In this document: positions 38,022 through 47,127 of the stretch, in pieces | Position numbering within the stretch: the stretch's first letter is position 1 | Layout: every line of letters begins with the position of its first letter | Source of the DNA: Methylobacterium nonmethylotrophicum | Lineage (GTDB): Bacteria; Pseudomonadota; Alphaproteobacteria; Rhizobiales; Beijerinckiaceae | Direction of reading: 5' to 3' | DNA length: 64,000 nucleotides | NCBI RefSeq assembly: GCF_004745635.1 | Contig: NZ_SRLB01000004.1 | Span: 248,001-312,000, forward strand | Made by a program: the position numbers and the translations under genes | Notes under the pieces: model-generated | The model's database searches: none | What the model was told of the DNA's origin: nothing | What the model saw: only the letters and a program-made list of their open reading frames with translations

Positions 38022-39293
38022 TCACCACCCCTGCCACTCGCTCTTCCTCGGCAGCGTCACGGTCTTGACCGGCTCGAGCTTGATCGTGCCGGCCTTGATC
38101 AGGTCGGGCAGCGCCCCGTCCGTCGCGCCCGAGACCTTGGCGCGGTAGAGGTGCACCTCCATCATGCCGCGGTGGTCGGTGGGCGACCAGGTCGACGGGA
38201 CGCAGAGGCCCTCCATGCCGGCCGGGACCCAGTCCTTCTTCTGGTAGAAGCCCTTGCGGACGTTGGGGCCCGCGAGCCCGCCGTTGTCCTTGGCCCAGGC
38301 GAGCGCCTCGGTCATGTAGAGGGCGGCGCAGATGCCGGAGTAGTAGTGCACCGGGCGGTAAGCCGTGCCGGCGGGGTCGGAGACCTTCGAGATATCGGCC
38401 GCTACCGCCATGCCCGGCGCGGTGCTGCCGCTCACCGCGGCGGTGCGGACCGGGAAGACCACGCCGTTGGCCGCATCGCCCGCCGCCTTGGCGGCGTTCT
38501 CGTCCATGCCCCAGACGTTGCCCATGAACTGGATGTCGGTGCCGACCGACTTGCAGGACTTGAGCAGCGAGATGTTCGAGCCGCCGGTATTGCCGAGATA
38601 GGCGTAGTTGGCGCCGGCGTTCTTGGCGGTGAGGCACTGGGCGGTGTAGTCGCCGGGCGCCAGCGCGAAGACGATCGCCGGCAGCACCTCGAAGCCGAGG
38701 TCCTTGGCCATCGCCTCGCCGGCCTCCTTGGGCGAGTTCGGGTAGGGGTGGTTGCCGCCCATATGGACGTATTTCGGCTTGCCGGTCTTGCCCTTGGCCT
38801 TCCAGTCGTCGGCCGCCCACATGAGCATGGCGCGCAGGGCATCCGAGTAGGACGGCCCGTAGAAGAAGTTGTAGGGCGCGGCCTTGGCCTTGCCGCTGGC
38901 GCCGGTCGGGTCGCTCACCTGCGCGGCGTAGCTCCCGGAGATATACGGCACCTCGTCCTTGGTGACGAAGGCCGAGAGCGCCTCGGTGTCGGCGGTGCCC
39001 CAGCCCTGGATCGCCGCGACCTTGTCGCGCCCGCCGGTCCACTTCTTGTAGAGCGCGACGGCGCGCGGCACCTGGTAGCCGTAATCGACCGACTCGACCG
39101 CCATCGTCTCGCCCTTGATGCCGCCCTTGCGGTTCACGTAGGCGAGGGCGTCGGCGACTCCTTGGGCGTAGGGCACGCCGACGTCGGAGGTGGCGCCGCT
39201 CTGGTCGGCGAGGTGGCCGATCGGGATCTCGGCGGCCAGCGCCGGCACGGCGAGGGCGAGGGCGGCGGCCGAGGCGAGGGACAGGCGAAGCAT
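38022..39293 (-). CDS. livK: Branched-chain-type ABC transporter substrate-binding protein of the liv operon
   Basis: A 423-residue periplasmic binding protein with a signal peptide (MLRLSLASAAALALAVPALAA). Its body is the long LivK-like form typical of transporters for aromatic or other carboxylates: EIPIGHLADQSGATSDVG, YAQGVADALAYVNRKGGIKG, NLINSW-type SGSYAAQVSDP and AAALYMTEALAW-like C-terminus. The GGAGG site and ATG at 39293 agree. It lies between livM and livF in the operon. Upstream of it on the other side is a 142-base palindromic element. Confidence 0.93.
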   Translation of the reverse strand: MLRLSLASAAALALAVPALAAEIPIGHLADQSGATSDVGVPYAQGVADALAYVNRKGGIKGETMAVESVDYGYQVPRAVALYKKWTGGRDKVAAIQGWGTADTEALSAFVTKDEVPYISGSYAAQVSDPTGASGKAKAAPYNFFYGPSYSDALRAMLMWAADDWKAKGKTGKPKYVHMGGNHPYPNSPKEAGEAMAKDLGFEVLPAIVFALAPGDYTAQCLTAKNAGANYAYLGNTGGSNISLLKSCKSVGTDIQFMGNVWGMDENAAKAAGDAANGVVFPVRTAAVSGSTAPGMAVAADISKVSDPAGTAYRPVHYYSGICAALYMTEALAWAKDNGGLAGPNVRKGFYQKKDWVPAGMEGLCVPSTWSPTDHRGMMEVHLYRAKVSGATDGALPDLIKAGTIKLEPVKTVTLPRKSEWQGW

Positions 39294-39377
39294 CTTTTCG
39301 GGTTCCTCCGGTTGGCGGGCTGGTTCGCCAGCCTCGTCGATGGTGACGGAATTCGTGTGCGTGCTCTGTTCCGCTAT

Positions 39378-39519
39378 CCCACCCACGACCTCATCCTGAG
39401 GTGCGGGTGAAACGAGCCTCGAAGGAGGCTTCCAGACGTCTCTGCGATCCCTGGAGGCCTCCTTCGAGGCCCAGCGATCTTCGATCGCTGGTCACCTCAG
39501 GATGAGGTTGTGGGTGGGA
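39378..39519. repeat. Long palindromic intergenic element, copy 2 (inside the liv operon)
   Basis: Outer arms CCCACCCACGACCTCATCCT at the left and its near-complement AGGATGAGGTTGTGGGTGGG at the right; inner arms GCCTCGAAGGAGGCTTCCAG and CTGGAGGCCTCCTTCGAGGC. Same family as 18571-18700 and 59211-59321. It is placed between livM and livK, both on the minus strand, so it would form a large hairpin inside the operon mRNA. Confidence 0.85.
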
Positions 39520-39563
39520 CGAGAGCAACGCTCATGCGCGGTCTTTCAGGGTTGAACAGGGCC

Positions 39564-40637
39564 TCAGTGCGAGAACGGGTACAGCTTCCAGTACGCCTTG
39601 ATCTGGCGCCAGCGGTGGGCGAGCCCGTCGGGCTCGAACATCAGGAAGAGCACGATCACGAGGCCGATCGCCATCTCGCGCAGGAAGGACAGGTTGTCCT
39701 TGAGCGACAGCGCCCGGTCGAGGGCCGATCCCCGCACCGCGTCGGTGAGCCAGCCCATGGCCTCCGGCACCAGCACCATGAAGGCGGTGCCCATGAGGGT
39801 GCCCATGATCGACCCCAAGCCCCCGATGATGATCATGCCGAGGAACTGGATCGAGAGCAGGATGCCGAAGCCCTCGACCGAGACGAATTGCAGGTAGTGG
39901 GCGTAGAGCGCCCCGCCGATGCCGGCGTAGAAGGCGGACAATCCGAAGGACAGGGTGCGGTAGCGGGTGAGGTTGATCCCCATCATCTCCGCCGAGAGGT
40001 AGTGGTCGCGCACCGCCACCAGCGCCCGGCCGTCGCGGGAGCGCATCAGGTTGGTGGCGAGCACGAAGGTCAGCACCAGGTAGGCCAGCACGACGTAGAA
40101 GTAGCGGTGGTCGGTGTCGAAGTGGAAGCCGAAGATCGAGAACGCCTCGGCCGCCGTGCCGGCGACGCCGCCGGTGAACCAGTTCGCCCGGGCGAAGAAG
40201 TCCTGCAGGATGTACTGCGCGGCGAGGGTCGCGATGGCGAGGTAGAGGCCTTTGAGCCGGGCCGCCGGCAGCCCGAAGATCAGCCCCACCGCCGTGGTGA
40301 CGACCCCGGCGAGCGGGATCGCGAAGAAGACCGGGATGCCGAGGTTGTTCGACAGCCAGGCCGACGCGAAGGCGCCGAAGCCGAAGAAGGCGGCGTGCCC
40401 GATCGAGATCTGGCCGGTGAAGCCGACCAGGATGTTGAGGCCCAGAGCCGCCACCGCGAAGTAGCCGATCTGGATCAGGAGGCTCAGCCAGTAGCGGTCG
40501 AGCACCAGGGGGGCGAGGCACAGGACCGCCAGCCCCGCCCAGGCCGCGTAGCGGCTGCCGGCGGTCGGGAAGATCGTGGTGTCGGCGGCATACGTCGTGC
40601 GGTAGTCGCCGGCGGGGATCAGGCTCTGGGTCGCCAT
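39564..40637 (-). CDS. livM: Branched-chain-type ABC transporter permease LivM
   Basis: A 357-residue LivM-type permease with about eight to nine transmembrane helices. Typical motifs: ALGLNILVGFTGQISIGHAAFFGFGAF cut across helix 2-3, LYLAIATLAAQYILQDFF, and the cytoplasmic SRDGRALVAVRDHYLSAEMMGINL coupling region. ATG at 40637 overlaps the livH stop by one base (TGATG). It continues to the livK gene after a 270-base gap that contains a palindromic element. Confidence 0.95.
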   Translation of the reverse strand: MATQSLIPAGDYRTTYAADTTIFPTAGSRYAAWAGLAVLCLAPLVLDRYWLSLLIQIGYFAVAALGLNILVGFTGQISIGHAAFFGFGAFASAWLSNNLGIPVFFAIPLAGVVTTAVGLIFGLPAARLKGLYLAIATLAAQYILQDFFARANWFTGGVAGTAAEAFSIFGFHFDTDHRYFYVVLAYLVLTFVLATNLMRSRDGRALVAVRDHYLSAEMMGINLTRYRTLSFGLSAFYAGIGGALYAHYLQFVSVEGFGILLSIQFLGMIIIGGLGSIMGTLMGTAFMVLVPEAMGWLTDAVRGSALDRALSLKDNLSFLREMAIGLVIVLFLMFEPDGLAHRWRQIKAYWKLYPFSH

Positions 40638-41530
40638 CAGACGCGCTCGATGTCGCGGGTGCCGAACAGGCCGTAGGGCTTGATCATCAGGATCACCACC
40701 AGGACGTAGAAGGGGACGATCTCGTAGAGGTTGCCCCAGTGCAGGTACTGGCCGTCGACGTACTGGGCGACGTTCTCCAGCACCCCGATGACGAGGCCGC
40801 CGATCACCGCGCCGACGACCGAGTCGAGCCCGCCGAGGATCACCGCCGGGAAGACCTTGATGCCGTAGAGCGAGAGCGCCGAGGACACGCCGTTGACGAT
40901 GCCGACGACGATGCCGGCGACCGACGAGACCACCGCCGAGATCGCCCAGGCGAGGGCAAAGACGTTGCGCACCGAGATGCCGAGCGACTGCGCCACCTGC
41001 TGGTTGAAGGCGGTGGCCCGCATGGCGAGCCCGTGCTTCGAGTAGCGGAAGAACCAGGCGAAGCCGGCCATCATGGCGACCGAGATGCCGAGGCTCATGA
41101 GATACACGGTCTGGATCTCGAGCCCGAGGATCGCGACCGCCTGCGTCTTGAAGATCGGCGGGAAGGGCTGGGCGAAGACGCCGAACAGCCACTTGCACAG
41201 CGCCTGGAAGAAGATCGACAGGCCGATCGTCACCATGATGACCGAGATGATCGGCTCGCCGATCAGGGGCCGCAGCACCACCACCTGGAGCGCGATGCCG
41301 AAGACCAGCATGAACGCGAAGGTGACGAGCATGCCGACCAGGAACGGCAGCTGGTAGGTGGTGAGCAGCCACCAGCACACCCAGGCGCCGATCAGCAGGA
41401 ACTCTCCCTGCGCGAAGTTCACGACCTGGCTCGCCTTGTAGATCAGGACGAAGCTCATCGCGACCACGCCGTAGAGGGCGCCGACGATCAGCCCGTTGAC
41501 GACGAGCTGGAGCAGCAGGTGGGTGTTCAT
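40637..41530 (-). CDS. livH: Branched-chain-type ABC transporter permease LivH
   Basis: A 297-residue LivH-type permease with about eight helices. The N-terminus LLQLVVNGLIVGALYGVVAM and the stretch VVNFAQGEFLLIGAW are LivH hallmarks, as is the C-terminal VVGAVIGGLVIGVLEN. It ends one base inside the livM start and follows the acyl-CoA ligase gene by 11 bases. Confidence 0.95.
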   Translation of the reverse strand: MNTHLLLQLVVNGLIVGALYGVVAMSFVLIYKASQVVNFAQGEFLLIGAWVCWWLLTTYQLPFLVGMLVTFAFMLVFGIALQVVVLRPLIGEPIISVIMVTIGLSIFFQALCKWLFGVFAQPFPPIFKTQAVAILGLEIQTVYLMSLGISVAMMAGFAWFFRYSKHGLAMRATAFNQQVAQSLGISVRNVFALAWAISAVVSSVAGIVVGIVNGVSSALSLYGIKVFPAVILGGLDSVVGAVIGGLVIGVLENVAQYVDGQYLHWGNLYEIVPFYVLVVILMIKPYGLFGTRDIERV

Positions 41531-41541
41531 GCCTCAGGGCC

Positions 41542-43473
41542 CTATTCGGCGGCGGAGAGGGTGGCGGGGGCCGCCGTGAGGTCGATCACCGGCAGGGTGG
41601 TGCGGATGCGCTGGGTGGTGCCGTCCTGGAACCGGATCACCGTGTCGACCCGGTGGCTCGGCGCGCCGGCATAGATCGTGCCGATCAGGTCGGCGTATTT
41701 CTCGTTGATGACGCCGCGGCGGACCTTGCGGGTGCGGGTCAACTCGCCGTCATCGGCGTCGAGCTCCTTGTAGAGGAGGACGAACTTGGCGATGCGCTGC
41801 ACCTCGGTGAGGCCGGCATTGACCCGCTCCACCTCCTGGCGGATCAGCGCGATCACTGCCGGCTTCGCGGCGAGGTCCGAGTAGGTGGTGAAGGCGATGC
41901 GGTTCTTCTCGGCCCACTTCGCCACCACCGCGTAGCGGATGCAGATCAGGGCCGCCAGGTACTCGCGCCCGGCGCCGAGAATGACGGCTTCCGCGACGTA
42001 GGGCGAGAACTTCAGCTTGTTCTCGATGTATTGCGGCGAGAAGCGCTCGCCATGGGCGTTGACGGCGAGATCCTTGATGCGGTCGATGACGACGAGCTCG
42101 CCCTTCCGGTCGACGTAGCCGGCGTCACCCGTGTGCATCCAGCCCTCGCGCACGTCGCTCGGCGCGTTCGGATCGGCCTTGTAGTAGCCGTGGAACATGT
42201 TGGCGTGGCGCGCCAGCACCTCGCCGATGCCGTTGCGGTCGGGATCGAGGACCCGGATCTCGATGCTGTCGTCGAAGGGCACGCCGACCGTGTCGAAATC
42301 GACCGTCTTCCCCCGGTGCAGGGTGTAGGCGCCGAGCGTCTCGGTCTGGCCGTAGAGCTGGCGCAAGGGAACGCCCATGGCGCGGAAGAACCGGAACGTG
42401 TCGGGGCCGAGCGCAGCACCCCCGGTCGCGGCCGAGGTGAGCCGCGTGAAGCCGAGGCGGTCGCGCAGGGCCCGGAACAGCAGGGCGTCGGCGGCGGTGG
42501 AGCGCGTGCCCTTGTCGAGGGCGTCGAGGCCCATCTTCATCCCGCGCTCGTAGAGGGCGCGCTTGAGGGCTGAGGCGTCCATCATCCGGGCGCGCACGTC
42601 GGCGGCCAAAGCCTCCCAGACGCGCGGGGCGAAGAGCACGAAGGTCGGGGCGATCTCCCGGAAATCGTGCATCAGGGTGTCGGCATCCTCGACGAAGTTG
42701 ACCTTCATCCGCGAGAGGAGCGCCTGGCCGAGGGCGTAGACCTGCTCCATGATCCAGGGCAGCGGCAGCACCGAGACGTAATCGTCCTCCGGCCCCTTCG
42801 GGTCGGCGGCGAGGTAGCGGGCGCAGTGGCGCAGGACCCGGCCGCCGCTCAGCATGGCGAGCTTCGGCCGCGCGGTGGTGCCCGACGTGGTGCAGAGGAT
42901 CGCCACCGCCTCGCCGTCCGTCGCGTCGACCATCCGGTCGTAGAGGCCGGGATCGGCCGCGTGCAGGGCCTCGCCCTTCGCCGCCAGCGCCTCGGCCGAG
43001 ATCAGCCGCGGGTCGTCGTACTTGCGCATCCCGCGGGGATCGCAGAACACGATGTGGCGCAGGGACGGAACGCGGTCGGCGAGGTTCAGGAGCTTGTCGA
43101 CCTGCTCCTCGTCCTCGGCGATCACCGCCTTCACCTCGGCGAAGTCGAGGAGGTACTGGACCTCGTCCTCCAGCGCATCGCGGTAGAGGCCGAGGGAGAG
43201 CGCACCCAGCGCGTGGGCGGCGATCTCGCCCGCCACCCAGTCGGGCCGGTTGTCGCCGATGAGCCCGACGACGTCGCCGCCGTCGATGCCGAGATCCGAG
43301 AGGCCGAGCGCGAAGGCCCGGGTACGGGCGTGGTACTCGCCCCACGTCGTCGGGCGCCAGAGCCCGAAGATCTTCTCGCGAAGCGCAACGTCGCCCGGAT
43401 GTTCGGCGGCGTTGAGGCGCAGAAGCTTCGGGAAGGTGTCGGCGGCCCGCGCGCGTTCGGTGAAGTCGGTCAT
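41542..43473 (-). CDS. AMP-dependent long-chain-type acyl-CoA ligase in the liv operon
   Basis: A 643-residue adenylate-forming ligase that activates a carboxylic acid to its CoA thioester. The P-loop-like AMP motif is VAILCTTSGTTARPKLAML, a second motif is LYGQTETLG, and the hinge segment is GWMHTGDAGYVDRKGELVVIDRIKDL. It belongs to the FACL/FadD15-like group that often sits within liv operons handling aromatic or phenylalkanoic acids. Location between livG and livH, with one-base overlap to livG, suggests that transported acid is activated on entry. ATG at 43473 (a GTG one codon earlier is possible). Confidence 0.93.
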   Translation of the reverse strand: MTDFTERARAADTFPKLLRLNAAEHPGDVALREKIFGLWRPTTWGEYHARTRAFALGLSDLGIDGGDVVGLIGDNRPDWVAGEIAAHALGALSLGLYRDALEDEVQYLLDFAEVKAVIAEDEEQVDKLLNLADRVPSLRHIVFCDPRGMRKYDDPRLISAEALAAKGEALHAADPGLYDRMVDATDGEAVAILCTTSGTTARPKLAMLSGGRVLRHCARYLAADPKGPEDDYVSVLPLPWIMEQVYALGQALLSRMKVNFVEDADTLMHDFREIAPTFVLFAPRVWEALAADVRARMMDASALKRALYERGMKMGLDALDKGTRSTAADALLFRALRDRLGFTRLTSAATGGAALGPDTFRFFRAMGVPLRQLYGQTETLGAYTLHRGKTVDFDTVGVPFDDSIEIRVLDPDRNGIGEVLARHANMFHGYYKADPNAPSDVREGWMHTGDAGYVDRKGELVVIDRIKDLAVNAHGERFSPQYIENKLKFSPYVAEAVILGAGREYLAALICIRYAVVAKWAEKNRIAFTTYSDLAAKPAVIALIRQEVERVNAGLTEVQRIAKFVLLYKELDADDGELTRTRKVRRGVINEKYADLIGTIYAGAPSHRVDTVIRFQDGTTQRIRTTLPVIDLTAAPATLSAAE

Positions 43474-44282
43474 CACGACACCGCCCTCACCGGCTCGGGC
43501 GAGGCCTGCTCCTCGTCCTCCTCGCCCAGATACGCCTTGCGCACATGCGGGTCGGCCAGAACGGCCTCGGGGCGGCCCAGCGCGATGCGGCGGCCGAAAT
43601 CGAGCACCATCACCCGGTGCGAGATGTCCATGACCACGCCCATGTCGTGCTCGATCATCACGACGGTCATGCCGAACTCCTCGTTGAGGTCGACGATGTA
43701 GCGGGCCATGTCCTCCTTCTCCTCGAGGTTCATGCCGGCCATCGGCTCGTCGAGGAGGATCAGCCTGGGCTCGAGCGCCATGGCGCGGGCGAGCTCGACC
43801 CGCTTGCGCAACCCGTAGGAGAGGGTGCCGGCGGGCGCCTTGCGGTAGGCCTGGAGGTCGAGGAAGTCGATGATCTCCTCGACCCGGCGCCGGTGGGCCA
43901 GCTCCTCGCTGCGCACCCCCGGCAGCCAGTAGAGCGAGCCGGTGACGAAGTTGTTGCGCATCAGGTGGTGGCGCCCGACCAGGATGTTGTCGAGCACGCT
44001 CATGTGGTGGAAGAGCGCGAGGTTCTGGAAGGTGCGGCCGATGCCGAGCTTCGGGCGCTGGTTCGGCGTGGCCTTCGTGATGTCGCGGCCGTCGAGCAGG
44101 ATCTGGCCCTCGGACGGCCGGTAGCGGCCCGAGATGCAGTTGATCATCGAGGTCTTGCCGGCGCCGTTGGGGCCGATGATCGAGAAAAGCTCGCCCTTCT
44201 CGACCGCGAAGCTGACATCCGTCAGCGCCTTGACGCCGCCGAAGCGCAACGAGATCTGGCGAACCGCGAGGGTCTCCGCCAC
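43473..44282 (-). CDS. livG: Branched-chain-type ABC transporter ATP-binding protein LivG
   Basis: A 269-residue LivG-type ATPase, first gene of the operon. Walker A IGPNGAGKTSMINCISG, the LivG-typical GIGRTFQNLALFHHMSVLDN, signature LSYGLRKRVELARAM and Walker B RLILLDEPMAGMNLEEKEDM are intact. It overlaps the ligase gene by one base. Transcription would start in the 191-base gap shared with the divergent TetR gene, where an operator-like motif lies at 44377. Confidence 0.95.
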   Translation of the reverse strand: MAETLAVRQISLRFGGVKALTDVSFAVEKGELFSIIGPNGAGKTSMINCISGRYRPSEGQILLDGRDITKATPNQRPKLGIGRTFQNLALFHHMSVLDNILVGRHHLMRNNFVTGSLYWLPGVRSEELAHRRRVEEIIDFLDLQAYRKAPAGTLSYGLRKRVELARAMALEPRLILLDEPMAGMNLEEKEDMARYIVDLNEEFGMTVVMIEHDMGVVMDISHRVMVLDFGRRIALGRPEAVLADPHVRKAYLGEEDEEQASPEPVRAVS

Positions 44283-44376
44283 GCCTGAACCTCCCTGGGA
44301 TGGCGGCCGCGCTCGTGCCGGCGCCGCTCTGCCACTCTCGAATGCCGGGTATGCGTCCCGCTCATCCGCGTTGAAA

Positions 44377-44395
44377 ATACGTTCGACTGTTTTTT
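44377..44395. promoter_or_regulatory. Operator-like motif between livG and tetR
   Basis: ATACGTTCGACTGTTTTTT is 15/19 identical to ATACGAACGATCGTTTTTT at 60553, upstream of liuA. The shared pattern ACG-N2-CGA-N2-GT is the spacing of TetR-family operators. It is 95 bases upstream of livG and 79 upstream of the tetR start, so it could control both divergent transcripts. Confidence 0.45.
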
Positions 44396-44473
44396 TCCGA
44401 GCGTCAAGTGCTACACTCGCGCGACGAAAGTCGTGGGGTCGGGGACCCCGTGAGGACAGGGTCAGGGGTCAGC

Positions 44474-45127
44474 ATGGCGCGTATCGCAGGCTCGTCGGGA
44501 CCGCGGACCGAGGAAGCCATCCGGCGGGCAGGCTTGAGCCTCATCGCCACCCACGGCTACGCCGCCATGAGCCTGCGCCAGCTCGCGGCCGAGGTCGGCA
44601 TCCAGCAGGGCTCGCTGTACAACTACTTCCGCAACAAGCAGGAATTCCTGTTCGACCTCATCCGCGGGCACATGCTCGACCTGCACGCCGCCCTCGACGC
44701 GGCCCTGCTGCCGGAGGGGAGCGCGGAGGAGCGGCTGACCCGGTTCACGGAGTTCCACGTCGCCTACCACGTCGAACGGCCGCAGGAGGTGTTCATCTGC
44801 TACTCGGAGCTGCGCAGCCTCGAGCCCGACAACCTCGCCGCGGTGGTGGCGATGCGGCGCGACTACGAGCGCAAGCTCGGCGACATCCTCGACCACGGCT
44901 GCGCCACCGGCGAGTTTCGGCTCGCCGACACCCGGATGGCGACGCTCGCGATCCTCGCCATGCTGTCGGGGATCTGCACCTGGTACAAGCCGAACGGCCG
45001 GCTCTCGACGACGGCCTTGCAGGAGATCTTCACCGGCATGGTGCTGGCGCTCGCCCGCGGCGAGGAGGCGGCGGTCGCTGCGGCGCCGCCGCGACGGCGC
45101 GGGGCCCTGCGGGCGGGAGTGGGGTAG
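44474..45127 (+). CDS. TetR family transcriptional regulator
   Basis: A 217-residue TetR regulator. The DNA-binding domain at residues about 8-55 includes GLSLIATHGYAAMSLRQLAAEVGI and the conserved QGSLYNYFRNKQEFLFDLI. The C-terminal ligand domain (FHVAYHVERPQEVFICYSELRSLEPDN) matches the subgroup that binds acyl-CoA or fatty-acid-like effectors. ATG at 44474 is chosen because homology starts at SSGPRTEEAI. Its divergence from the livG operon suggests that it controls that operon and itself, with an acyl-CoA product as possible signal. Confidence 0.9.
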   Translation: MARIAGSSGPRTEEAIRRAGLSLIATHGYAAMSLRQLAAEVGIQQGSLYNYFRNKQEFLFDLIRGHMLDLHAALDAALLPEGSAEERLTRFTEFHVAYHVERPQEVFICYSELRSLEPDNLAAVVAMRRDYERKLGDILDHGCATGEFRLADTRMATLAILAMLSGICTWYKPNGRLSTTALQEIFTGMVLALARGEEAAVAAAPPRRRGALRAGVG

Positions 45128-45421
45128 GGCGCGGCCGCGCGCTAGAGCCCGCACGACGCGATCGATGGATTTCCTCCCGTTCACGACCTCAGGATGACGT
45201 CGCGGGTGGGAGAGACAAGCCCGCTGCGGTGCTGCACGTCGTTGCCCATCTCACAGGCCCCGGAGGGCAACGACGCCACCGGATCCGATGCCGTGAGGGC
45301 AAGGCCTCCGCGATCGCACGCGAATCGCTCCAAGCGATGACAATCTACACCGACCGTTCACGACCGCGCCCCTAGGTCCGGCGAGACATCCGGCAAGGAC
45401 CGGATCCGGAGTGGCCGTCCC

Positions 45422-47098
45422 ATGTTCGTGCTCACCCTTCCCCGCAAGTTCGCCCTGCTGATCGCGCTCGCGACCTTGAGCCTGGCCGCGCTCGGCGGGA
45501 TCGCGCTCACCTACCAGTACGAGGCGATGGTGGCGCAGCGCATCGAGCGCCTGTCCCTCATCACCGAGGCTGCGGCCAACGTCGTCGAGCGCTACCGGAA
45601 GAAGGCGGCGGCGGGCGAGGTGAGCGAGGCCGCGGCCCGCGAGGCGGCGCTCGCCGACATCGCGGCGATGCGGCACGGGCGCGACACCTACCTGTTCGTC
45701 AACGACGCCGCCGGCACCGTGATCGCGCATCCCTCCGCGAAGGTGGTCGGCCGCAACCTCATGGGCGCCACCGACCCGAGCGGGTTCCGGTACGTCGCCG
45801 ACGTCATGCCCCGGGCGGCGCGGGACGGGGCGGCGACGTTCCGCTACGCCTGGGTCCCGGAGGGCGAGGCGGCGGCGGTGCCGAAGGTCGGGCTGTTTCG
45901 CTTCTACGCGCCGTGGGGCTTCTATATCGGCGTCAGCGAGCATGTCAGCGACCTGCGGGCGATGATCGTCGCCCAGGTGGAGCGCCTCGCGCTCGCCGGC
46001 CTCGTCATCGTGCTCGTGCTCGGCGCCGCCTCGTTCCGGATCGTCCGCTCGGTGGTGCGGCCGATGGAGTCCTTGCGCACCGCGATGACCGCCCTCTCGG
46101 AAGGGCGCACCGACCTGGCGGTGCCGGAGGCCGGGCGGCGCGACGAGGTCGGGGCGATGGCCCGCGCCGTGCTGGTCTTCCGCGACCATGCGATCGAGCG
46201 CGAGCGGCTGCAGGGCGAGAGCGAGGCCGAGGCACTGCGCCGGATGCGCCGCGCCGCTGCCCTCAACGACCTGATCCAGGGCTTCGAGGCCGCGATCACC
46301 GGCGTGGCCGCCACGGTGACGACCGCGGCGGGCGAGCTGCGCGGCACCGCCCAGGCCATGACGGCGACCGCGGCCCAGACCGCCGCGCAATCGACCGCAG
46401 TGGCCGCCGCCGCCGAGGAGGCATCCTCCAACGTCGGCACCGTCGCGGCGGCGGCCGAGGAACTCGGCGCCTCCGTCCAGGAGATCGGCCGCCAGGTCGA
46501 CGGCTCGGCGCGCCTCGCCCAGGCCGCGGTCATGGAGGCCGGGCAGACCGCGCATCAGGTCCGCGCGCTGACCGAGGCCACCGCCCGCATCGGCGACGTG
46601 GTCGGGCTGATCTCGTCGATCGCCGCGCAGACCAACCTGCTCGCCCTCAACGCCACCATCGAGGCCGCCCGCGCCGGTGCGGCCGGCCGCGGCTTCGCGG
46701 TGGTGGCCGCCGAGGTGAAGGAACTCGCCGGCCAGACGGCGCGCGCGACCGAGGAGATCACCAGCCAGATCGCGGCGATCCAGGCCTCGACCGGCCAGGC
46801 GGCCGGCGCGATCAGCGGGATCACGGCGCGGATCGAGGAGATCTCGGGTGTCGCGACCTCGATCGCGGCGGCGGTGGAGCAGCAGGGCGCGGCGACCCGG
46901 GAGATCGTGCGCAACATCGCCCAGGCGGCGTCCGGCACCGGCGAGGTGACGGGTAACATCGCCGGGGTGGCGGGGGCGGCGGAGGAGACGGGGGCGGCGG
47001 CGAGCCGGGTCCTGGTCTCGGCCTCGGATCTGTCGCGCCAGTCCGAGGCGATCTCGTCCGAGGTCGAGCGCTTCCTGGCGCAGGTCCGGGCGGCCTGA
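45422..47098 (+). CDS. Methyl-accepting chemotaxis protein with single Cache domain
   Basis: A 558-residue transmembrane chemoreceptor. Helix 1 (about 8-32, [20 protein letters not shown]) and helix 2 (about 190-210, [17 protein letters not shown]) flank a periplasmic sCache_2 domain ([20 protein letters not shown] and [14 protein letters not shown]). A HAMP segment follows, then the signalling domain with the hairpin tip [20 protein letters not shown] near residue 407. No C-terminal CheR-binding pentapeptide is visible. It stands between the tetR gene and the P450 operon and is read alone. Confidence 0.93.
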   Translation: MFVLTLPRKFALLIALATLSLAALGGIALTYQYEAMVAQRIERLSLITEAAANVVERYRKKAAAGEVSEAAAREAALADIAAMRHGRDTYLFVNDAAGTVIAHPSAKVVGRNLMGATDPSGFRYVADVMPRAARDGAATFRYAWVPEGEAAAVPKVGLFRFYAPWGFYIGVSEHVSDLRAMIVAQVERLALAGLVIVLVLGAASFRIVRSVVRPMESLRTAMTALSEGRTDLAVPEAGRRDEVGAMARAVLVFRDHAIERERLQGESEAEALRRMRRAAALNDLIQGFEAAITGVAATVTTAAGELRGTAQAMTATAAQTAAQSTAVAAAAEEASSNVGTVAAAAEELGASVQEIGRQVDGSARLAQAAVMEAGQTAHQVRALTEATARIGDVVGLISSIAAQTNLLALNATIEAARAGAAGRGFAVVAAEVKELAGQTARATEEITSQIAAIQASTGQAAGAISGITARIEEISGVATSIAAAVEQQGAATREIVRNIAQAASGTGEVTGNIAGVAGAAEETGAAASRVLVSASDLSRQSEAISSEVERFLAQVRAA

Positions 47099-47127
47099 TG
47101 GCCACGGGGGCGGCTCCCGGCCGCCCC

